The notes beneath the pieces were generated by a model that was not told the DNA's origin, did not search any database, and saw only the letters and a list, made by a program, of their open reading frames with translations. From Pomphorhynchus laevis (taxonomy: Eukaryota; Acanthocephala; Palaeacanthocephala; Echinorhynchida; Pomphorhynchidae): a stretch of 64,000 nucleotides of DNA. The translations under genes and the position numbers were made by a program. Location of the stretch: the NCBI GenBank assembly GCA_012934845.2, contig WNNJ02002510.1, positions 62,001 through 126,000 on the forward strand. Direction: 5' to 3'. This document shows positions 10,330 to 20,720 of this stretch, in pieces; within the stretch, counting starts at the first letter, position 1, and each line of letters begins with the position of its first letter.

Positions 10330-13300
10330 TTATAATGGACAATATCATGCGTCCAACGCGCTTCGATGGATCGATAGCCAACTCTAGCCGAATGGAAACA
10401 TTGAATCGCTAACTTCAATCATTGTCTACGAATTGCAGATTTCGAACCCTGATAGACAACCAAACAGACTTCGACTGCTAACTAATTATATTTCTTTAAA
10501 GTTTAAGAACTAATATCCGAATGTTCAACATTCGAAAACGCTATTAGACTACTTAACAAAATATTAGCTGAAGAACCCGATATTTGCGCGTCATACAATG
10601 GCAGCAAGGTAACAAAATGTTGACGAAAATTTATCTGATTACATTCACTAACTCAAGCATCTATCCAAAGACTGATTTCAAGGGCGATACAAGTACACAA
10701 TACACAGAAGTTTACGCTTATTAACTTCTGCGTATTCGTATTCGTCAATTCGTCAACACTTGTTAGAGCATACCACCTTAAGCCTTAAAGACGCTGTACC
10801 TTCAGGTTTTAGAGTCAGCAAAAACAAACGCGCAATTATTTATCACTCAATACACCTTTTCAGCATAAGCATCGTATCTAGTAAATATGAAGGGAAAACC
10901 AGAGAGTGATGATGATACTAGTGGCACATTGTTGGTATTTATGAGAAGACGTGAGATTTTAGTCAATGTGAGAGGTTCGCGGAAATGTAATTTTTGTGAG
11001 AGAGATGTTCTTAGGAGTTCACAATGCCTAGCGAAAGACGTCACTTGTTTCCGTTGTGAAAAGTGATGTCATTTTTCTACGATATGTCGTTCCAGTCAGA
11101 TTCGAAATCTCGTTGTCCTGCAGTAATCAACCAATTGGCATCTATTAATGCAACAGTATCAATTCACGACCTTAGTTCAGCACGTGTCAGCTTGAATAAT
11201 CCCATAACATATGCTCTCCTCAACAGTGGTAGCTTAATCAGTTTTATAGATCCACATCTATTAACTCTCATGATACAATATATTTGGCAGCAGCAAATCA
11301 CAATGTCGAGACAATCGATTATTGCTAATCGATATTAATATAGGAGGAAATACTTTTCCATTCACGAAATTTTTACTCTTAAACAATCTGTGTTTGCCAG
11401 GCATCCTCGGCGGGATTATATTAGACGCAACAAAGCAGCTACATTTGTGTTTAATAAATCCCGGGGTTAAAATTAACTGGTTTTGTTGTCAATACAATAA
11501 CTTCGAATTCGGCCCCCTTGTTATTCACCTTTTGAAAGTCTAAGACTGATAGCTTCAAGCCGAGGAAGTATGTAAAGGCCTACCAAGAGTTAATAGAAAA
11601 GGAGATACTCGAACTGTTAGAAGATATTATTAAATCGTTAGCGAAACAAGTTGTCGTAACACACTCAGAACACCACTAGCTACGAATGAAGATAGGCTAT
11701 TCAGGAACCATTAACCGTTTCACCACTCTGACGCTTTCTCGATGCCACATTGATCAGATGATACGAGAATTTACAAAATTCAAAGTATTTTCGAAGCATG
11801 GTGTTGATATTGCCTACTATCAGTGACACATAAAATGCGAGGATATGTGGTAAGATTCCAAGCTGCAGGTTTCTTCGGTCAATTTAAGAGAATTTTCTTT
11901 GGATTGACGAACACGGTCGCCGTGTTCCGACGTGTAATTCCGAAATAATCTTAAATAGTTGATAATGATCGATTTATTGATAAAGAATTATTGGAGCCGA
12001 ATCAAAGAAAGGAAGATTTTTATTTGATATTTCGCTAACCTCTGTTAGCATCTTCAGAAAATTACAATTATATTACATTGTAATTTTCTGAAGATGCTAA
12101 GATGTTTGCGAAATATCAAATAAAAATTTTCTTTTCTTTGATCCAGATCCAATAATTCTTTACCGACATAAATAAACAGCAATCTGGGAATACATATGTT
12201 TATATCGAAGTTGTTGTGGTGGATTATACTGCTTTGATGAACATGATCGCAATTTAAAGGCTTTTCAATCCATTACGAAGAAATGCGGAATGAAACTTAA
12301 TAACTCAAAATTTTCATATAGGCAGAGCAGTCTCACGTTTCTGACGCCTTTACTAAATAAATATGAATCAAAATATGAAAAAATATTATTCTTTTAAATA
12401 AATATAAACAAATATGACGCCTTTTTCTTATCGCCTTTACAAAATATGCCGAAACACAAGTCAGCTTCGTTAAAAATAGTGTTGGGTTTGTTCAATTACT
12501 ATAGTCAATGGATCCGAAACTATTAGACTATTATTAAACTGAAAAATTTCCGTTAAATGAAGAGCAAATTCAATGCTTCAAAAATCTTAAGAACGACATT
12601 GGGGACGCTTCTCTAGTCACTATCAATAAAAATATATCATTATGTGTTGATACGGATGCTTCTCGATACACTATCGCTGCCGTATTATCACAAAAAAAAC
12701 AGATTAGTGTCATTTTTCTCGTCTTAAAATGTCGGAGAAAATCAATCGACTGACGAAAGATAAGTTGTGGCGATAATTTAAACCTTTAGAAAGTGACTTG
12801 AATTCTTGATGATTAACCCCTTCGTAGTTTTGACACGATAAAGTATTGATCTGGACATTTGAATGTTGTGGTCGACACGTTCTCTAGAATTTGCTTTGCT
12901 ACCACAGAAGGAACTCTGAAACATCTCCACAATTAATTGTGTCATACTGGTGTCACAAAACTATACCACTTAATTCGACAAAAGAACGTCATCTTTTAAA
13001 TTAAATCGTGTTTCTGAACAAGTAAACCTCGTATACGAAAATATGCGTCAATATTCACCAGAGTCATCAGTTACAGAAGAGGCAACAGAAATTAACGGGG
13101 ACCCCGATGACGATATTTTCGGGGACGATCGCGCGCCTCCTACTCCGGCGAGCCCATCCGTATGCGATATCGATCTACACGAATCCAGAGTCCTTACAAA
13201 CGGATACAATACATCCGGATCTCACGATCCGGATGTATTGTATCCACGACGGAAACATTGATCAGTTCAGAGTTGTAAGTAATGCGGTCTCTTATACAGT

Positions 13301-14055
13301 GCTTGAACTCTTAGACATGAAGCAAACACGATGAACTCGTAGACAGAGTTCATCGTGTTTGCTTTACTTGTACTTAATTAAAACATGTATTCCATAGACC
13401 TCATCAAGCAACTCTATTTTCCGCCAGTAAACCCTAGGAAAGACTAACAATGGATTTTGTTGGCCCCAAACCTTCTGTGGATGGTAAAAAATATTTTCTC
13501 GTATTGGTGGATGAATATTCTCGTTTCCCCCTTTTTATTCCTTTCCCTAGACATGTATTCCACAACAATGCCCAATACAATGCCTGTAATGCCTAATTGC
13601 AATATTTAATGCACTTGAAGCTATTCATAGCGACCGAGCAAATATGGTTACGTCTAATGAGGTGCAAGTTTTCACTGGAAAATAACACGATTATTTCTAA
13701 CAGTACTCCATACCATCCTATAGGAAATGGGCAATACGAGAGGATCAATTGACTAATTTTGAAAACGATGAATGTAGCCTTGAAAACTCGCAATCTAGAG
13801 GAAAAGTATTGGAAAACAGACTCGACTGCATTCGATACGATCCATATGATGCACTACTACCCATCAGACACTACATGAACGCCTGTTTAATTATCAGTGC
13901 AAACCAGGAAACGGTTACTCTATGCACACTTGGCTACTCGAATAACCGGCACTTGTGCGTAATTTTACAAGACAAATAAAGTCCGATCCGCTAATGCATC
14001 CATTCGACTTAATTTCATTAACACCACTGTATGCTCGTATCAGTCTTTTTAGTCA
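10330..14055 (+). mobile_element. Ty3/gypsy-type LTR retrotransposon fossil
   Basis: The parts appear in canonical Ty3/gypsy order on the plus strand: a gag-like region ending in a zinc knuckle (about 10980-11085), an aspartic protease (about 11180-11440), reverse transcriptase (about 11560-11960 and 12190-12540), an RNase H block (about 12630-12700) and an integrase core (about 13440-13990). It is heavily broken, with well over ten interruptions, and clearly old. A PLE end-piece has inserted inside the RT region (about 11960-12165), and perfect short palindromes lie inside it at 13202-13245 and 13320-13364. Flanking LTRs were not recognised. Confidence 0.8.
11960..12165. mobile_element. Inverted pair of PLE 3' ends
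   Basis: Two arms of about 85-90 bp face each other. Each contains CTGAAGATGCTAA followed by GCGAAATATCAAATAAAAA, the minus-strand copy at 12030-12057 and the plus-strand copy at 12088-12113. The layout CTGAAGA, hairpin, GAAA is shared with the PLE ends at 16681-16706 and 61168-61192. It interrupts the surrounding gypsy fossil and is therefore younger than it. Confidence 0.55.
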
Positions 14056-14729
14056 TGGTTATTTGTAAACATTGAGTATTTTTAAGCATATTACACAGTT
14101 GCTCGTTGAAAATATTTTCTTTTTTAAAAATTAGGGAGTTTAACGAATTCCGTTTTTTTTATTTTTAAAATTTCCTTCTTTATTCGTCAAGAAATTGATC
14201 AAATTTAACCAATATCTATAATGCATGAAAATATTTAATCGATTTAAACTATTTTCTAAAGATAGATTTGTCAGCTAAAATTTGGAATAATTAATCAAAA
14301 ATTGTTTACAAATTATTAAGTGATTGATAATTTTTAAATCAAATAAAAATTAACTTTATTGTTATAATTTAATCGAAATTATCAAATTAACATAAGCATT
14401 GATGGTATAATTCCATATACTATATTTTTATTGTTTGTATAAGAAATATATAATTTAAGAAATATATTGTTAAATATACACCTTCGTCTTTGCATTTTTA
14501 ACGATTTTTCTGTGAAAATATTAATATTTTTAACTGTAAGTTGTATAAACATTATATTGATTGAAAAATTCACCAACATACATCAGAAAAGTTAAACGAG
14601 TACGAATTTGAAATAAATTATCAATTTAATATTATTAATTATGTATTTATTTTTAGTCAATTAAAAAATAAAGTTATTACTATTATTAAAAAACTATTAT
14701 CGCAATATATTTTATCATATCACTCATAG
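14056..14729. promoter_or_regulatory. AT-rich upstream region of ZNHIT6
   Basis: Very AT-rich, with no ORF of interest. It must hold the promoter of the gene starting at 14730, but no individual element can be singled out with confidence. Confidence 0.3.
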
Positions 14730-15452
14730 ATGGACGAATGTAACACAAAAGTTGATACTGACGATCTGTGTGTCATGTGTACAACAGTTCAGGCGAAATA
14801 CACATGCCCACAATGCCTCAGGCGTACATGCTCCTTAAACTGCTGTAAATCGCACAAGCAACAGTATTCATGTAAAGGGGAATTGGACAGTACCGAATTT
14901 AAATCCATGGATAGATTCACTAAACTCGACTTTCTTCGAGATTTTAGATATCTGGAAGAAATGCAAAGAGTCATTGATTCGATTCACAAAGATCCTTTTC
15001 GTAATAACTTTGAGAATCGTCATAGAAAACGTGTACGAAATGAATGTCGAAAGCTGGGAATTCGTCTGCTATACATGCCTATAAAGGCTACACGACAGAT
15101 TAAGAACAGAACTTGGTTTAATTACAAATGTCGTGCAATCGAGTGGACTGTTGAGTTTTTAATTAAAGGTGAAAGTAAGCCTGTATACGTACATCGTGTT
15201 AAATCAACTGATACATTAAAAAGTGCATTTTTAAAAATGAACTCCACTGCTAAACTCGAAATAGATTCTTTTGAATTGTACTACAAAGATTACCATCCTT
15301 CTGATTCCTTTGAACACTCTGATTGGAATTCACAATTAATTGATTGCCTTCGTGGTAAAACCATTGTAGAAATGCCAATCTTTGAACTAAGAAAAATTAC
15401 CGCAAAATCGGTAGCTGTTCATAATTTTCTTACCTCATCCTTTTGTCAATAA
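14730..15452 (+). CDS. ZNHIT6: Box C/D snoRNA protein 1 (zinc finger HIT protein 6), intact
   Basis: The 240-residue intronless ORF matches BCD1/ZNHIT6, a nuclear assembly factor for box C/D small nucleolar RNPs that works with the R2TP/HSP90 machinery (family knowledge). Residues 14-48 form a HIT-type zinc finger: C14-V-M-C17, C26-P-Q-C29, C34, C38 or C39, H42 and C48. The middle is rich in basic and aromatic residues. The C-terminal domain has the family's NRTWFNYKCRAIEWTVEF-type block at about residues 126-143. The ATG at 14730 begins just before the finger, as in homologues, but the protein is shorter than vertebrate ZNHIT6, which carries a long N-terminal extension. An AATAAA overlaps the stop codon region (about 15449). 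No damage is visible, so this is a likely functional gene. A single-exon form could also be an old retrocopy, but nothing shows that. Confidence 0.9.
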   Translation: MDECNTKVDTDDLCVMCTTVQAKYTCPQCLRRTCSLNCCKSHKQQYSCKGELDSTEFKSMDRFTKLDFLRDFRYLEEMQRVIDSIHKDPFRNNFENRHRKRVRNECRKLGIRLLYMPIKATRQIKNRTWFNYKCRAIEWTVEFLIKGESKPVYVHRVKSTDTLKSAFLKMNSTAKLEIDSFELYYKDYHPSDSFEHSDWNSQLIDCLRGKTIVEMPIFELRKITAKSVAVHNFLTSSFCQ

Positions 15453-16247
15453 AATTCTAATTTGTACTTCTGTGTTTTCGTGTTTGCTCATATGTGAGTT
15501 TGCTCATAAGCCCACAATCTCATAATGCAACAATCTTGCATAATTAAATTCACATAAGAATAAAAAGTTGAAAAGACACCAATAAAGATCACCGTAATAA
15601 AAACTAGTCTTTAGAACATTAGAAGACTACAATTAAATCATTTAATTGTAATTAAATTAATCCTTCAATTAATAATTATTTAATTAAATTAATTAATTAA
15701 ATTTTGAATTTCATCGCTATTTTTATATTATTTTGTGTATATAAAATGTTTGATGTTAACCTATAAGATCAGGTTTGAAGGAAACGTACACTGAATTAAC
15801 CTTAAAATTACCCGATATTTTTTGCTTAATGTTAAAATCAGAATTTTGCAATGAAGTCCAACTTTATAATGAAAAATAAAATTCAAATACTCTCGATTGA
15901 AATAATGAAGCTTTTAAAAAACTACAATATCACCTTCAGAAAGCTAAATAGAATCAGATTAGTTAACTGAGTCAACATATTTTGTATTTTACATAAATTT
16001 AAAACTAAATATTTTAATATTTATATTAATAGATAATATAATAACTAGTAGAAACAAAATTAAACTGTTAAATGAATTAAAAATTATTAGAATTAATAAA
16101 ATTAAGAAACAAACTGCGAAATTTTTAAATATTGAATATTTAATATCGAAATTTAAATATTTCCAAATATATAAATATTTATACCAAATTATTTAATGTT
16201 AATATTTATAAATATTTCCAAATATATAAATATTAAAACAATCTTTT
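15453..16247. other. AT-rich intergenic stretch
   Basis: Runs of A and T with no gene. About 15950-16000 contains a fragment (AGTTAACTGAGTCAACATATTTT) resembling the left end of the dispersed module at 45895. Confidence 0.45.
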
Positions 16248-16418
16248 AAGCCAGACGCGGAAGAACGACGATAACAGTATTTGATACTATTTCGTCATCA
16301 CTATGACTCATCAGTGCCAGATCCCTCCCACTGCTGAATGCAGAGGAGGACTAGCAGACGGCAAGAAACACGTCATGTAAATATAAATATTTATACAAAT
16401 ATTTATTACATATAATGC
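16248..16418 (-). repeat. PLE pseudo-LTR, copy 1
   Basis: This 171-bp sequence and 17259-17417 are direct repeats, beginning AAGCCAGACGCG and ending with the same ATATTTATACAAATATTT tail and TATAATGC. They flank a PLE endonuclease remnant. The copies differ mainly in the length of one hairpin inside the hammerhead-like core. PLEs are known to carry such pseudo-LTRs with hammerhead motifs. Confidence 0.75.
16262..16330 (-). ncRNA. Hammerhead ribozyme core, PLE type, copy 1
   Basis: On the minus strand the order is CTGATGA (16308-16314), a perfect five-pair stem II (GTCAT, loop AGTG, ATGAC; 16294-16307), then GAAA (16290-16293). A seven-pair stem III with one wobble follows, then a GTT in the cleavage-triplet position. 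A possible distal stem I pairs GGAGGGA with TTCTTCC, but bases next to the core do not pair well, so activity is doubtful. It sits inside the pseudo-LTR, where PLE hammerheads are found. Confidence 0.6.
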
Positions 16419-16639
16419 ATATTAAATAAAAAAAAGTATTAAATATTTATATTAAATAATATATAAATATTATCAAATTTTCTAAACTGTACATTAAATC
16501 ATTCAAAATTCCCTTACAAAAATATTTTGTTTGTTGAAATCAGATATTGTTCGGGTTACAAAGACATCATGTTGCCGATAATGTATTTGCCGATATATAT
16601 AAGTATTGTTAGTAAAATAAACCGGAAAAGGTAAAGATC

Positions 16640-17158
16640 AAAATTATTTTCTTTATTTAATTGTACAAATCCGAGTTTTAGCTTTCGGCGATACTGCCTT
16701 CTTCAGAATGTGATTGTACAAATTTCTAAACTATAGCTACATATATGCCTTGCACTTCTTATATATTTCTACGGTAGGCGGCAACGATGGAACGTATTTA
16801 GTGTTTTATCAAACATTAACTGTGCTAACCACCGCTGCTCTGCATTCTTTCTTTTTGCATCACATGAAAAGCCGCTTTCTTAAAATTGTGACGTTCATTG
16901 AGTGATTGCTATTCTCTATCATGTGGTTTGCAGCACCATCCCTGCCGATGTGCTTAGATTTTATGTCAGAACGTCTGTTGTTCATGCGAATGTTCATCTG
17001 TCCTGATGTTGCGCCGATATACTGCTGTTGACACACCATACATTCACACAAGTATATAAGATTGCTAGACTTACAAGTATGTGTTCCTTCAATATAATAT
17101 TGCATCCCAGTTATTGAACTGGGATGTTCAATAACATCCCAGTTCAATAACTGGGATG
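16640..17158 (-). mobile_element. PLE fragment: GIY-YIG endonuclease and 3' end
   Basis: The minus-strand frame about 17147-16860 reads SNLIYLCEC then QQQYIGATSGQMNIRM, the LIY...YIG...R arrangement of the GIY-YIG nuclease found at the C terminus of most Penelope-like polymerases. Downstream, at 16681-16706, lies the hairpin motif CTGAAGAAGGC...GCCGAAAGC typical of PLE 3' ends. The reverse transcriptase is missing between the upstream pseudo-LTR and the nuclease, so the copy is internally deleted. A 24-bp perfect palindrome (17103-17158) sits at its upstream edge. Confidence 0.75.
17103..17158. repeat. Perfect 24-bp snap-back palindrome
   Basis: Arms 17103-17126 and 17135-17158 are exact reverse complements with an eight-base loop that itself repeats part of the arm (TTCAATAA). 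This is the longest of the perfect hairpins in the window. Confidence 0.95.
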
Positions 17159-17258
17159 TTTTATATTTAAAATTGAATATTATTTAAATATCGTTAATTT
17201 ATATGACAATTAATAAGGAGAGTGAGACCATTCCGCGTGAATTTCTCGCAAAACATGT

Positions 17259-17417
17259 AAGCCAGACGCGAAAGAATGACGAATGCCGTTTTGTCATCAC
17301 AATGACTCATCAGTGCCAGATCCCTCCCACTGCTGGATGCAGAGGAGGTCTAGCAGACGGCAAGAAACAAGTCATGTAAATATAAATATTTATACAAATA
17401 TTTATTACATATAATGC
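17259..17417 (-). repeat. PLE pseudo-LTR, copy 2
   Basis: Direct repeat of 16248-16418 (159 bp), upstream of the endonuclease on the minus strand. The last ~45 bp are identical to the other copy. Confidence 0.75.
17272..17329 (-). ncRNA. Hammerhead ribozyme core, PLE type, copy 2
   Basis: On the minus strand: CTGATGA (17307-17313), stem II GTCAT-TGTG-ATGAC (17293-17306), then AAAA where GAAA is required. A short stem III (ACG, loop GCATT, CGT) and the cleavage triplet GTC follow. The three-pair stem III and GTC are typical of retroelement hammerheads. The G to A change in the core predicts loss of self-cleavage in this copy. Confidence 0.6.
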
Positions 17418-17750
17418 GAAACGTTTAAATAAATTGCCATGGTATTTTGCTTCGTAGCAATCAACAAAACATTAATTATATATCCGCATTTCAGTCCGGA
17501 AATCCGAAGCAACAGTATAAACAAAATTTCGATTATATGAGAGTCAATTAAGTAGTCGTCAAGAAGTGACATGATAACTGAGTCGTGAATCAAAGTCAAG
17601 TCTATCAATCAACACCATTTTATATATATGCCGAATTTCGTAAGAAATCCTGGACCGCTATTTACTCAGCTTATCCGTGCACCACCATTATATATAATGC
17701 TTTTTATTGTGTAGTGTGTTTTGATAAAGAACAGTATTCCGGAACATTTT

Positions 17751-18024
17751 AAATACAAATAGATTAAAACAAATAGATTATAATAAAATATAGAAAAAAT
17801 AATATTAACAATAAAAATAAATATTACAATTTGTTATATGATGACTAATATTCTTACTTTAGTGAAAGCTTAAATACATCTTAAATTATCTTCCATGTAT
17901 TTGAGCATCAATTAAAGTAAGAATATTAGTCATCATATAACGAATTGTAAAATTTATTTATTTTTGCTATTATTATTTTTTCTATATTTTATTATAATCT
18001 ATTTGTTTTAATCTATTTGTATTT
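17751..18024. repeat. ~110-bp inverted repeat at a PLE end
   Basis: Arms 17751-17861 and 17913-18024 are imperfect reverse complements around a ~50-bp centre. The right arm overlaps the end of the PLE coding fragment 17985-18547. PLE copies often carry an inverted piece of themselves at one end (family knowledge), which would explain it. Confidence 0.7.
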
Positions 18025-18547
18025 AATCTATATTTATACCCTTTTGATAGCAGCTTTCTTAATTCACAATTTTCAATTAATTTTAGATTATGGGCACATA
18101 TATGTTCATTTATTTTATCAAAACTAAGACTTTTACAATTGCATTCTGTTTCCATTATGTTTCTAATATTATCTTACATATTGATTTTAATTCTTTATTA
18201 TAATTACAAATTTTTCGTCCTAATGGTAGTAAGAGTTTATACCTTATTTTAGGAATATATTTACTTAAATCTGATCCTATTATTTCTTTACTTTTAGAAT
18301 TATTTAAAAGTCCGGCTATATTTATGTTATCTATACATTTATTAATGAAGTTTATGGTTAATGTATATTTTCTATTGTTATTATTAACATTTATTGTATG
18401 ATTGTAGTATTTTGTATTACAATAACTGTCTATTATACAACGCAGCATATCATAGTCGTTAATTAATCTTTGATTTATTGATATATTAATTAAAACATAT
18501 TGATTATAATCCTTGATTAATCTGATATTATGAAACAGGATCAACAA
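17985..18547 (-). mobile_element. PLE N-terminal domain fragment, copy 1
   Basis: The minus-strand frames read IRYKLLLPLGRKICNYNKEL and then CNCKSLSFDKINEHICAHN with ELRKLLSKGYKYR. This matches the region just ahead of the RT in Penelope-like polymerases (cysteine pair, conserved His block, then LR.LL..G..yR). The first part repeats the block in 18814-19506 almost exactly (CIIDSYCNTKYYN, INKCIDNINIAGLLNNSKSKEII). It resembles the lineage with YIDD-type RT seen at 53890-55253. It is broken and incomplete. Confidence 0.65.
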
Positions 18548-18813
18548 ACATAAATTTATTTTATGTATAGATTAATTATATATAATTTATTAACTTATAT
18601 CAAAGTTTTGACCGTCGATTAAACTGAGTTTAGTGTAGATCGTTCATGAACGATAAGAGAATGCATGATTATAGTTACGAATATGAACAAACTATAAGAC
18701 AAAATAGACAAAAAAAATTATTGACAAAAGACAAATAATATTACACCAGATTTTCCCTATCAACAACTTGTCCGGGTGTCGGGTCGTGGAGACAGTGCAT
18801 GAACTAAACTACT

Positions 18814-19506
18814 TTAAGCATCGCGATCCTGGGTGACAGACCAGTTCTCTTTCAGATAATTAAAAGTGGTCTTCGGCCAGTTTCGAGATTTGATCTTTCC
18901 ACCGGTATCGAGGTCTACCTGAGGTCTCTTTCCATCATATATTACATCATATATTACATCATATACATTATAGAAAAGACAGATAATATTAGACCAGATA
19001 TTACTGATATTATTAATAATATTACTTATATTTGATTCTATTATTTCTTTACTCTTAGAATTATTTAAAAGTCCGGCTATATTTATGTTATCTATACATT
19101 TATTAATGAAGTTTATGGTTAATGTATATTTTCTATTGTTATTATTAACATTTATTGTACGATTATAGTATTTTGTATTACAATAACTGTCTATTATACA
19201 ACTTAACCTATCAGAGTAGTTAATTAATCTTTGATTTATTGAACATATGATATCTTTAGAAAAACTTCTTATATTTACATTAAGATCTTTTAGCTTATTA
19301 TAACTTAAAAGTTGTTTTAATATTTCTAATTGTTCATTTATATACTTATCTTTTTTAATATTTTTAACTCTATTTTTCTTATTCCTTTTATTACCATGAC
19401 TTCTTGGTTTGCGTTTAACCGGATTATTATAATAGAGTTGTTTATTATGTACTATACTACTTCTGCCAATTCCTTGTACCACGTCATTAAACCCTAATAG
19501 ATACAT
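18814..19506 (-). mobile_element. PLE N-terminal domain fragment, copy 2
   Basis: An open frame of about 230 codons. The first part is strongly basic (KRKPRSHGNKRNKKNR), a likely nucleic-acid-binding or nuclear-targeting stretch. The later part repeats the conserved block of copy 1. The last ~50 codons (after SNIWSNIICLF) diverge into unrelated text, suggesting truncation by rearrangement. No RT or GIY-YIG motif lies in this piece. Confidence 0.55.
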
Positions 19507-20720
19507 GGAATTAAGCGTTTTAATCCAAAAATCTTCTCTTTCTAATAGTTTTAATATTATAATATTTTAAATATTATATTATATTGAAATATATTTACTA
19601 TTTTTTATCTGCAAAGCGGTATTGGCTATTCAATTAATATATATAAAGGTAAATACTCCAAAAATGAGTATATAATTTCTTACCACAAGAACAATAAAAT
19701 CAATTTTACTTGACGTCATCTGTGGTATAATCTATGATGTTGAATGATCAACAATGTTAAATTATCCACCTAACAATGCTAAATGATCAGCAATGAAAAT
19801 TTGAAGCAACTGAATTACCGAATGGATTGAAATGTGCACATGGTTACAAAATCTTAGAGTGGATTTTTTTAATAAAACCACCCTAAGATTTTGTTAAGGT
19901 TGCTTTTAAGGTTTAAAAACAACCTTTATTTGTTTGTTTATTATATAAAATAATGTATTATTTAATCATGAATTAATAATTTATAATTTTTGAAAATTAA
20001 TATTTTTTATAATTAATTGTTTTATTCAAAAACTTTATTTAAAGGTTTTTCATGAAAGCAGCTATTCAATATTTTTGAAAATACTATCAAATTTATTTTT
20101 GCGTTATAATTTTGAATTTCTAACAGTTAGATGCAGATGCTTTGAGATATAAATGCAATTATATTGTAAAATAATATAATATAAGCTATATATAATATCG
20201 AGCCTGAGCCAAAGATTCTTTTGAAGGGTAAGATTTGCAAAAGTAAATCTTACAGGGTAAAATTTCGAAAACTTGTACCAACGATGAAGAAAAATTATTT
20301 TTATATAACGATTTTTATTTTATATTATTTTGTATTTTAAAATTAAACTTAATTATATATTAAGTTTAATAATATTAATAATATTATTAATATTATATAT
20401 TATATATATAAAATTAATATAATTAATAATATTAAATATTATTAATATTTAATAATTATATATTAAGTTTATATAATATTATTATAATATTATATATCAG
20501 TCTCTTAAACTTAATTATATATTACTAATCGATTATTAGTCTCTTAAATGAAAACCTAAATAGACGTTTCCGTTATTTTTAATATTTACAATTTTTGTGT
20601 AAAATAGTGTTTAAATCTGTTATATTGCGATTTATGCTGCCTACCGACAGCCAATAAATGACTGTCGAAAGTCATTTATTATTAAATTTAACGCGGAACA
20701 ACGTTTGTTTAAGTTCATAA
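19507..20720. other. AT-rich intergenic stretch
   Basis: No gene seen. An imperfect hairpin lies at about 19847-19893 (CAAAATCTTAGAGTGG and its near complement), and TA-rich low-complexity sequence at about 20330-20520. AATAAA on the minus strand near 20674-20679 may serve MMS19. Confidence 0.5.
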
